Made by a program: the position numbers and the translations under genes. The notes below the pieces were generated by a model. That model worked only from the letters and a program-made list of their open reading frames with translations, had not been told where the DNA came from and searched no databases. 5,007 nucleotides of DNA from Bacillota bacterium (GTDB taxonomy: Bacteria > Bacillota > Sulfobacillia > RBS10-35 > JAJYVN01): assembly GCA_021791995.1 (NCBI GenBank), contig JAJYVN010000229.1, forward strand, positions 1 through 5,007. The letters are read 5' to 3'. Each line of letters starts with the position of its first letter. Positions within the stretch are counted from its first letter, which is position 1. Below, piece after piece: positions 1 through 5,007 of this stretch.

Positions 1-156
1 CACATCACCCCGACCCTACGATGCCGTGCCACCGCCCGGTTGTCAACTGCCTATCCGTTGATCATGCGCGACGCCTTAGCAGCGGCGGCGCGACTGTGCC
101 CCACATATTCCCATTCCCCGCCGACGACCGGTCGGAATAACAGCAAAACCGCCGCG
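1..156. other. Left-edge non-coding stretch downstream of the lipoprotein gene
   Basis: No gene is seen. On the minus strand an exact TTGACA (46-41) is followed after 17 bases by CATCGT (23-18), which matches TATAAT at only 3 of 6 positions. This could be a weak promoter for a gene beyond the left edge. Short dyads at 121-135 (CCGAC/GTCGG) and 43-61 (TCAAC/GTTGA) are the only other structure. There is no clear terminator for the lipoprotein gene; the 5-bp dyad at 121-135 lacks a T-tract. Confidence 0.3.
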
Positions 157-1359
157 CTATGTACGGGCGGCGACGATTCTTCCAAGAGAATACCAGGATA
201 GTGTTGCCCCCTTCGGGCCGGACGCCGCGATCGCCACTGCGGCGCGACCACCGCTTGCCAGGTCCACCCGGGATCCAAGCGGCATGGGCACCGCGCCTAA
301 CGGCGCACCGAGGGAGTTGAGGACCAAGAGGCACGGGGCGCCGGAGGCCAGACAGCCCGTCAGTGACGCGACTACGCCGCCACCACTTGTGAACGTCAGA
401 CCGGTCAACATGGGGTGGGAGGACCCCGGCCCGACAGGCATGGTGTCCTCCCACAGGCGCATCCCGTCGCTTTGGCGGTATACCGCGAGGGTGGCTGTTC
501 CGCCAATGCCCCATACGGCGACTCTGCCTCCCGGACCGGCTGTGACCCGGTCGATTCCGCCTGGAGACAGAGGTCCGCTCCACACCAGAGTGGGGGCTGT
601 CCCCGAACGGAAGAACGCGAACTGGTACAACCGATAGCTTCTGCCCGTGGTCGCCACGGTAACCCCGCTAGCACCCGCGTCGAGCGCGAATGTCCGCGGC
701 GGAGCGTCGCGATTCAGCGCCTGCGTCCAGAGGGTCCGGCCGACCGCACTGTACAGGGTGACACGGGTGGCACTGTACACCAGAGCATCACCGTTGTTGG
801 CGACCGCAGCTGCCGTACCCCGACCCAGGCTGACCTGCCCGACCTTGCCTCCGGAGCCCAACGTCAGCTCGGTCACCGTGTCGGTGCCGTCGTCCGTCAC
901 CAGGATGCGGTCGCCTTTCGCGTTCCCAACAGCCAAAATCGGGCCGACCGCAGGTGCTGACCAGAGGATCGTGCCTTGTGCGCTGACCACCGATACCGGG
1001 CCTGCGGGGTCCGCCATCCCCGGTCCCACGGCGATCCTGCCGGCCGGCAGCGCCCACACCGCGCTGCCCTGCAGGCTAGGCAGGGGACTAGGGATGCCGT
1101 GCGCGCTGTATGCCCACGGACCCGTCGGCGCAAAACCGGCGACGGTCTTACCGTCCTGGGATAGCGACAGCGTGGTGGGTGTCGGCAGGTCCGCCGTCCA
1201 CGCGGGGATTGCCGGGAGGGACGGCAACGTGGACGGATTCGGAAGCGTCACGGGGGGGGTGGCGGGCGCGGCGGATGGACGCCCGCACCCGGCCGCGTAC
1301 ACGGCTGCTCCCATACACAGCGCCACCAGCAACCGGACTGGACGGCCCAACGCGGCCAT
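157..1359 (-). CDS. Predicted lipoprotein with beta-propeller (PQQ/WD40-like) repeats
   Basis: A 400-residue exported protein of unknown function. R6 and R9 precede a hydrophobic core (10-23) that ends in AAGC with Cys25. This resembles a lipobox, although Tyr21 at -4 is unusual, so type I cleavage cannot be excluded. A Pro/Ala/Thr-rich tether (27-61) follows. The rest reads as beta-propeller blades: short strands with Gly and Asp turns and recurring G-x-x-L-W ends at GTILW (129-133), GRTLW (207-211) and GMRLW (299-303), plus LVW at 258-260. These resemble PQQ-like or outer membrane BamB-type blades, but no PQQ-binding or catalytic residues can be named. C336 and C343 could form a disulfide outside the membrane. 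The ATG at 1359 follows AGGATAGGAG, which offers AGGA at 6 bases. The SLH gene lies upstream across about 420 bases, so co-transcription is doubtful. A role as a surface scaffold or sensor is possible but not shown. The export prediction is firm; the fold is moderately sure. Confidence 0.82.
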   Translation of the reverse strand: MAALGRPVRLLVALCMGAAVYAAGCGRPSAAPATPPVTLPNPSTLPSLPAIPAWTADLPTPTTLSLSQDGKTVAGFAPTGPWAYSAHGIPSPLPSLQGSAVWALPAGRIAVGPGMADPAGPVSVVSAQGTILWSAPAVGPILAVGNAKGDRILVTDDGTDTVTELTLGSGGKVGQVSLGRGTAAAVANNGDALVYSATRVTLYSAVGRTLWTQALNRDAPPRTFALDAGASGVTVATTGRSYRLYQFAFFRSGTAPTLVWSGPLSPGGIDRVTAGPGGRVAVWGIGGTATLAVYRQSDGMRLWEDTMPVGPGSSHPMLTGLTFTSGGGVVASLTGCLASGAPCLLVLNSLGAPLGAVPMPLGSRVDLASGGRAAVAIAASGPKGATLSWYSLGRIVAART

Positions 1360-1369
1360 CTCCTATCCT
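1360..1369 (-). promoter_or_regulatory. Ribosome binding site of the propeller lipoprotein gene
   Basis: The minus strand reads AGGATAGGAG directly before the ATG at 1359. The first AGGA (1369-1366) has a workable 6-base spacing. The second AGGAG abuts the start codon and is too close to act. The match is weaker than the sites of the SLH gene, which suggests more modest expression. Confidence 0.6.
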
Positions 1370-1711
1370 GGGTGAGTCCATCGCATTGGTCAGCAGGGTT
1401 CCGAGTATCTCCGCGAGGCGTCCATCCGGCGCGCCGCAGAGCTTAAACCTTGGACCACCACATAGATACCATTGGGCGCAGTATAGCCCATTTGCTCTGC
1501 CGACCTGGAGGTGCGGCCTTTTCTTTAAACAGAAATGTAATCGCATTAGACTGGAACGACCGACCGGCGGTGCGGGGCGCTTTGGGACGGAGACGGGTGC
1601 CGGGGTGCCGCGTGCTGCTGGCGCGTAGGACCAAGTCGTGGTCCCGTCGGGGCACCTTCCGATTTCATCGCGTGGAAGGCGTGTGCACAAGGAAACGTCC
1701 GGATTCTCCGA
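1360..1711. other. Intergenic region with several dyads, no gene
   Basis: No convincing coding sequence is present on either strand. It should hold the promoter of the lipoprotein gene on the minus strand. An AT-rich island (about 1519-1550) and a TATACT hexamer (1485-1480, minus) are the only candidates, and neither has a TTGACA-like partner at 17 bases. Dyads seen are GGACCA/TGGTCC (1628-1633 and 1639-1644, loop 5), flanked by GGTGCC (1604-1609) and GGCACC (1651-1656), and TGGGC/GCCCA (1473-1477 and 1486-1490) around the TATACT. In GC-rich DNA such short dyads also arise by chance. They might form a structured leader or operator. Confidence 0.4.
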
Positions 1712-1757
1712 ATAGAGCAGGGAGAGGAGCGGTTGCCCACCCCTCTCCCTGCTCTAT
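1712..1757 (-). terminator. Perfect 16-bp hairpin just past the SLH gene; terminator or mRNA 3' stabiliser
   Basis: Arm 1712-1727 (ATAGAGCAGGGAGAGG) and arm 1742-1757 are exact reverse complements, separated by 14 bases (1728-1741). The hairpin begins 23 bases past the TAG stop at 1783-1781. A stem this long and GC-rich in this position is typical of a transcript end. There is no T-tract on either side: on the minus strand the sequence after the stem starts TCGGAGAATCC. It may therefore be a U-less terminator, a barrier to 3' exonucleases protecting an abundant mRNA, or a bidirectional element. The dyad is certain; its function is inferred. Confidence 0.6.
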
Positions 1758-1780
1758 CGCTGGAGCCTGCCATTTCGGGA

Positions 1781-4498
1781 CTAGGAGACAGTCACCGGTG
1801 TGTTAGTGGCAGTGGCACCGGCAACGCCAGTGTCGATGACCACATAGAAGGTCTGACCAAGGTAAGTACCCTGGTAGACATCCACAACGTGTCCGAGCGT
1901 CAGGCTGCCGAGGCTCTCCGCCGTCCACGTCCCACCATTGTTGTAGAACGCTTCACCGGAGGCGATGATCGGCTGCGTCGCGCTACTGTTGTTAGTCAGC
2001 GTGGCGCTGGTACCGGATGCCGAGTTGTTGGTCACGCTGTCGACACCCAGGACCACGGAACCATTGGATGCGGCGGCCACGTAATACACATACGTCTCCG
2101 CCGTGACAGTCGAGGCCGGCGTCAGAGCACCAGTGGCACCGGGGGCGTCCAGGGTCAGCCCGGCCGGAGCGGTCGTGCCACCGGTCACCTGTGTGAGCTG
2201 GGTGATCCCGTTAGCGTCGACCGCCTGTCCCTGATTGTTGACTACAAACAGGATGGCACCGTCGGGATTGCCCGGACCCTGCGTCCCGGCTGTCGGAGCC
2301 TGGTAGTTCTCATACGTGCTGCCCGTCACCGAGGTCGCGCTCACAAACGGCGAGACGTCACTGCCGTTGAACACGGTGGGCAGGGCTGCATTGGCGGGAA
2401 GGGGCACGGACTCAGAGGTGCCCGCGGCATCCGCGACGGTGATCTGCGCGGTGCTTTGGGTCGAGGAGGAGGCGCTCGTCACCGTCTGGCTCTCACCCTT
2501 GATGAGCGCTGGCGTCGCCACAATATTCGAACTCACGGTGGTGACAACCTTGCGCGCATCGCCCTTCTCGCCCAGCAGTAACGAAACCTGTTCCCCGGAC
2601 GCCAGCGTGATCTCAGGGTTGAAGAAGTGGTCGGTGGTGTAGGTCTGGCTGCTGCCGTTGCTCAGGCTCAACGTCAGGCTCGTATACCCTTCAGAATGGT
2701 CTACCGGGTACACGTTGTACTTGCTCACTGGTGTGCCCCCGCGAGCCGAGGTGCCCACAGTGAACCCGGTGATCGTCCCGGTGACCTCGTTCTGGTAGAG
2801 TTGTATGTTGGTCGCGTTCGGAATAACCGTGGCGGTGCCATTCGGGCAACCGCTGCTCGAGAAACAGGCGTTCTCATTGCCGACAACGTCTGCATGGATC
2901 ACATCGTTGACCAGGCTGCTGCTCAAGGTCGTGGAAGCGCCGTTGAGATCCATGGTGGTATACGGTTGCACTTGGATCTCGAATGTGAGGCCGTTGCGGC
3001 TGAATGTGATGTAGGGCACACCCGAAGTGGTGGTAGTGCACCCGCTGGCGCAGGCCGTGCTGGTGACGACACCAGACGTCTGGCTCTTGTTGGTCTCATA
3101 CAAGGCCGCCAAGTTGCCATTGGCGTCTGTCGTGTAGGAGATGTCGGTGCCGCCGTTCAGGCTGGTTACGCCGAACACCTGCGCCGTGGGATCGGCGGCC
3201 ACTCCGCTACTCGGCACGTTGATGTAGTACAGGGTCTGGCCCGCGATGCTGCGATACGTCGCCAAGGGCACCGTGGTCCCAGGCGTTGTGGAGTTGCTGC
3301 TGCTGTTGCCGATCAGCAGGGACAGCGCGCTGGCACAGGTCCCGCCCTTGCCCCCTGCGGCAGAGGGGCTAGAAAGCGCGGCGACGCTCGCGCACTCAAG
3401 GTTGTTGGTCACCAGCCAGGGATAGGTGGTGCCGTTCACGTCCACCTCCACGTAGCCGGCGGGAAGTGCCGGCACAAGGGAACCCGTGGATGTCGAGGCG
3501 AGGATCCCGGTGTTCTGCGTGATGCTGGATGAAGAACTCAGCTTCAGATAGTCGATCTGGCCGTACTGGCCCGAGGCCGTGCCGGCGTTCGCCGCCATGG
3601 CCACCACCGTCTGGCCCACAACGTCACTCAGGTTGGGGACGTTGCTCGCCAGTTGGTAGCTGGAGGCGAACGGCACCGTGATCGTCGTGCCCTGATAGGG
3701 CCCGTACTGATCCTTGCTGTTGTTGGTCAGGATGTTGAGGGTGATGCCCTGCGAGGAAATGCCGGTCACCACGCCCCGGTAAACTTGGAAGCCATTGCTG
3801 CCTCCCGCGCCCATCCAGAGCGGGGCGTTGGGGGTGCTCTCCGCTGTGGTCACGCCCGAAGACGTCGACGAAGTCGTGGTGTAGCCGGCGGGCGCATCGA
3901 CCGCGGCGTTGTACGCCATCTGGGCCGCGTCCGCGCGGCTGGCCGGCATGTCAGCGACAAAGGTCAGGTTGTTGGTCAGGCCGAGGCTGAACGCTTCCGA
4001 GACATAGTTGCCCGGCCAACTGCCGATGACCTGATTCTGGTCACCGATCGCGCGGATCAGCATGGCCGCGACCTGGACATCCGTGACAGGGGTATTGGGC
4101 TGGAAGCTCCCGTCCGGGAAACCGTTGACGATGCCCATGTCAGCGGCGACGTTGACATAGCCCCACGCCCAGGTGGGAATTGAGGAGGCGTCGGTGAACG
4201 CCGGAGTCTCATTCTGCAGGGCGGCGGCGACATTGCCCTTGCCCACCAGATTGACCACAATCTTGGCCATTTCGGCGCGCGTAATTGTCCCACCTGGGTC
4301 GAAGCTACCGGAAGAAACCCCTTGAACAACACCCGCCGATGCGAGGAACGTGATGGCCGACGCCTGGCGAACCCCACTGATGTCGGAGAACAGCGGGGAT
4401 CCCGCCGTCTGTGCACTGGCACCCGCCCCGGAGGCGAGGGTCGCCAGCACCATCGCCGCCGACGTCAGGCCGACGATGTACTTTTTCCCGTTGCGCAC
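1781..4498 (-). CDS. Secreted S-layer-like protein with N-terminal SLH domains
   Basis: Probable cell-surface or S-layer protein of 905 residues. The GTG at 4498 was chosen because AAGGAGGG lies 7 bases upstream and because the protein then begins as a textbook signal peptide: R2, K5 and K6, hydrophobic core about 8-22, cleavage after ASA at 27-29. SLH 1 spans about 37-88 (F37-S-D, GSFDP at 64-68, ITRAE at 72-76). SLH 2 spans about 101-152 (FPDGSFQP at 127-134), with TDVQ replacing TRAE. SLH 3, about 161-200, is degenerate, keeping SRAD at 187-190 but lacking the G-x-F-x-P loop. In this family SLH domains bind secondary cell wall polymer. A Ser/Thr-rich linker (206-221) leads to about 680 residues rich in Thr, Ser, Gly, Asn and Val, probably beta-structured, which I do not recognise. 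All six cysteines fall in local pairs: 369/388, 483/487 and 545/551. Anchoring is well supported; a main S-layer subunit is inference, and an SLH-anchored accessory protein is the alternative. Confidence 0.9.
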   Translation of the reverse strand: MRNGKKYIVGLTSAAMVLATLASGAGASAQTAGSPLFSDISGVRQASAITFLASAGVVQGVSSGSFDPGGTITRAEMAKIVVNLVGKGNVAAALQNETPAFTDASSIPTWAWGYVNVAADMGIVNGFPDGSFQPNTPVTDVQVAAMLIRAIGDQNQVIGSWPGNYVSEAFSLGLTNNLTFVADMPASRADAAQMAYNAAVDAPAGYTTTSSTSSGVTTAESTPNAPLWMGAGGSNGFQVYRGVVTGISSQGITLNILTNNSKDQYGPYQGTTITVPFASSYQLASNVPNLSDVVGQTVVAMAANAGTASGQYGQIDYLKLSSSSSITQNTGILASTSTGSLVPALPAGYVEVDVNGTTYPWLVTNNLECASVAALSSPSAAGGKGGTCASALSLLIGNSSSNSTTPGTTVPLATYRSIAGQTLYYINVPSSGVAADPTAQVFGVTSLNGGTDISYTTDANGNLAALYETNKSQTSGVVTSTACASGCTTTTSGVPYITFSRNGLTFEIQVQPYTTMDLNGASTTLSSSLVNDVIHADVVGNENACFSSSGCPNGTATVIPNATNIQLYQNEVTGTITGFTVGTSARGGTPVSKYNVYPVDHSEGYTSLTLSLSNGSSQTYTTDHFFNPEITLASGEQVSLLLGEKGDARKVVTTVSSNIVATPALIKGESQTVTSASSSTQSTAQITVADAAGTSESVPLPANAALPTVFNGSDVSPFVSATSVTGSTYENYQAPTAGTQGPGNPDGAILFVVNNQGQAVDANGITQLTQVTGGTTAPAGLTLDAPGATGALTPASTVTAETYVYYVAAASNGSVVLGVDSVTNNSASGTSATLTNNSSATQPIIASGEAFYNNGGTWTAESLGSLTLGHVVDVYQGTYLGQTFYVVIDTGVAGATATNTPVTVS

Positions 4499-4505
4499 GT
4501 ACTTG

Positions 4506-4513
4506 CCCTCCTT
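4506..4513 (-). promoter_or_regulatory. Ribosome binding site deciding the GTG start of the SLH protein
   Basis: The minus strand reads AAGGAGGG here, a near-perfect Shine-Dalgarno, with 7 bases before the GTG at 4498. It lies inside a reading frame that stays open upstream to an ATG at 4669. The longest-frame start would therefore bury the signal peptide 57 residues into the protein. This site is the main reason for preferring the GTG. Confidence 0.85.
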
Positions 4514-4564
4514 GTATCTCACGGAACAGCCGGAACCACCTGCCAGAGGTACAGACAAATTGGA

Positions 4565-4580
4565 CATCCTCCCTTCTCCT
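4565..4580 (-). promoter_or_regulatory. Second in-frame start (ATG at 4567) with its own Shine-Dalgarno
   Basis: The minus strand reads AGGAGAAGGGAGG directly followed by ATG (4567-4565). AGGAG sits about 8 bases from the ATG, a good spacing. The frame is open from here into the SLH gene, so initiation would give 928 residues with 23 extra polar residues before the signal peptide. It may be a true alternative start, a translated leader feeding ribosomes to the GTG at 4498, or an unused site. Tandem in-frame initiation sites are known from the cell wall protein operon of Bacillus brevis 47 (Brevibacillus), which is a close parallel in gene type. Confidence 0.5.
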
Positions 4581-4758
4581 CTGCTGCTGTGGGACACTGC
4601 AGGTGAGCCGTGACCCAACCCGCAATCCCAGCGAATACAGTCATACTCGCAGTCGAATCCATCGCACAATGGCCCGCGCGCATCTGTGACAGACTTGTAA
4701 CGGGATGCTTCGCGCGAATTCGTGTGAGGGGGCTACGACGAACCTCGGTAGGCAGGCG

Positions 4759-4783
4759 CCCAAGCAACCGCGCAAGCTTTGGG
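4759..4783. repeat. Imperfect inverted repeat in the SLH gene leader
   Basis: The left arm, CCCAAGC at 4759-4765, pairs with GCTTTGGG at 4776-4783, with one T bulged and a 10-base loop (4766-4775). It lies about 260 bases upstream of the GTG start. It could be a leader stem or an operator. No T-tract follows on either strand, so it is not an obvious terminator. Confidence 0.3.
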
Positions 4784-4824
4784 GAACATTGGACGCCATA
4801 CTCCGGCGGTGATAGGCCGCTATA

Positions 4825-4855
4825 GATAAAGAAAGACCGATGCTGTCGTGGCATC
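4825..4855 (-). terminator. Weak hairpin with T-rich tail, possible intrinsic terminator
   Basis: On the minus strand GATGC (4855-4851) and GCATC (4843-4839) form a 5-bp stem with a 7-base loop, followed by GGTCTTTCTTTATC. The position, about 70 bases past the probable gene tail at 4924, suits a terminator for that gene. The stem is short and the T-run is interrupted by C, so efficiency would be low. Confidence 0.35.
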
Positions 4856-4923
4856 ACACAGCAAACATATATTCACTTCTTGGCTTTGCGGCTTTTCGGA
4901 ATTCGCCGATAATGGGCTCCTCG

Positions 4924-5007
4924 CTATTTGGTGTGGGCGAACGCAGGCGCCGCACCCCAGTGCGGGAGCCTGAACTCCAGCTTGCCGGCGAGTAGGTAGA
5001 CCATGGA
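4924..5007 (-). CDS. C-terminal tail of an unidentified gene entering from the right edge (partial)
   Basis: The minus-strand frame is open from the window edge to a TAG at 4926-4924, giving 27 residues that end in AFAHTK. An ATG lies at 5004-5002, but it may be internal because the frame is open to the edge. Nearly all codons end in G or C, as in the two complete genes, and this is the main argument for coding. A weak hairpin with a T-rich tail follows about 70 bases later. The tail is too short to assign a family. A competing plus-strand frame (4912-4995, 27 codons) overlaps it but has fewer G/C third positions. The whole may still be a chance frame. Confidence 0.45.
   Translation of the reverse strand, partial: SMVYLLAGKLEFRLPHWGAAPAFAHTK

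Larger units (their letters stand above)
4499..4923 (-). other. Long leader/promoter region of the SLH gene, no complete gene
   Basis: These roughly 425 bases must carry the promoter of the SLH gene unless it is read through from the right. No good sigma-A pair is visible. The best poor match is TTGTGC, then 18 bases, then TATGAC on the minus strand (about 4670-4641). Between 4759 and 4783 is an imperfect hairpin, CCCAAGC against GCTTTGGG with one bulged T (plus-strand reading). Several reading frames cross the region but lack ribosome binding sites and normal codon use. Long structured leaders are common in S-layer genes, where they stabilise the mRNA; that this applies here is inference. 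Confidence 0.4.

Noticed and set aside
647..1375. A 242-codon plus-strand open frame antisense to the lipoprotein gene (and another at 415-960)
   Set aside because: The opposite strand has a signal sequence, a lipobox-like motif and propeller repeats, which explain the open frames as shadows. No convincing ribosome binding site or domain is seen.
1148..1690. A 180-codon minus-strand frame crossing the intergenic region into the lipoprotein gene
   Set aside because: It covers the ribosome binding site and signal peptide of the lipoprotein gene in another phase, is rich in Pro and Arg, and shows no recognisable domain.
2627..3532. A 301-codon open frame on the plus strand, antisense to the SLH gene (and a similar one at 1733-2581)
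   Set aside because: Both are rich in Arg, Gly and His and low in normal strand or helix patterns, as expected for the complement of a GC-rich gene. They lie wholly or almost wholly against a gene with a signal peptide and clear SLH motifs, and show no domain of their own.
4499..4669. N-terminal extension of the SLH protein to the ATG at 4669
   Set aside because: It would put 57 residues, including five Cys, before the signal peptide and has no evident Shine-Dalgarno at 4669. The composition does not match the rest of the protein. Only the shorter extension from 4567 has a ribosome binding site.
4519..4857. A 112-codon minus-strand frame in the SLH leader, overlapping the SLH start
   Set aside because: No clear ribosome binding site, unremarkable composition, and it runs through both ribosome binding sites of the SLH gene in another phase. 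It looks like chance.
4912..4995. A 27-codon plus-strand frame near the right edge
   Set aside because: It overlaps the minus-strand gene tail, has poorer third-position G/C bias and carries a run of four Arg. It is less likely to be coding than the opposite strand.
1..5007. CRISPR array, tRNA or rRNA genes, insertion sequence ends, or a phage or defence system
   Set aside because: No regularly spaced repeats, no cloverleaf with a T-loop motif, no rRNA-like sequence, no transposase or nuclease motifs. The single perfect inverted repeat (1712-1757) sits at a gene 3' end and does not bound a mobile element.

Overview
The window holds two complete genes and one probable gene tail, all on the minus strand, so the order of transcription is right to left. 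Base composition is GC-rich (about 60% by eye). The largest gene encodes a secreted protein with SLH domains, a Gram-positive type signal peptide and strong AAGGAGG-type ribosome binding sites. This points to a GC-rich member of the Bacillota (Firmicutes). The very low lysine and arginine content of the secreted protein would fit a lineage from an acidic or hot niche, such as Sulfobacillus or Alicyclobacillus relatives, but that is inference and no genus can be fixed from this sequence.

Layout, in transcription order. At the right edge (5007 to 4924) is what looks like the last 27 codons of a gene entering from outside. It is followed by a weak hairpin with a T-rich tail (about 4855-4825). 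A leader of about 425 bases then precedes the SLH gene and shows no convincing promoter. The S-layer-like gene runs from a GTG at 4498 to 1781 (905 residues). A second credible start, an in-frame ATG with its own Shine-Dalgarno, lies 23 codons upstream at 4567. A perfect 16-bp inverted repeat (1712-1757) sits 23 bases past the stop codon. After it comes an intergenic stretch (1360-1711) with several dyads and no gene. Next is a 400-residue predicted lipoprotein with a beta-propeller (PQQ/WD40-like) appearance (1359 to 157). The last 156 bases hold no gene; a TTGACA hexamer there might serve a gene beyond the left edge.

How the genes fit together: both complete products are predicted to be exported. 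The SLH protein should be anchored non-covalently to secondary cell wall polymer, and the propeller protein should be tethered to the outer face of the membrane. They are neighbours on the cell surface, but the roughly 420-base gap and the hairpin between them argue for separate transcription units. The sequence does not show that they work together. I see no RNA gene, CRISPR array, insertion sequence or phage gene. The most interesting points are the tandem in-frame starts of the S-layer-like gene, the paired cysteines and repeated beta-type modules in its unrecognised C-terminal region, and the strong hairpin without a T-tract.
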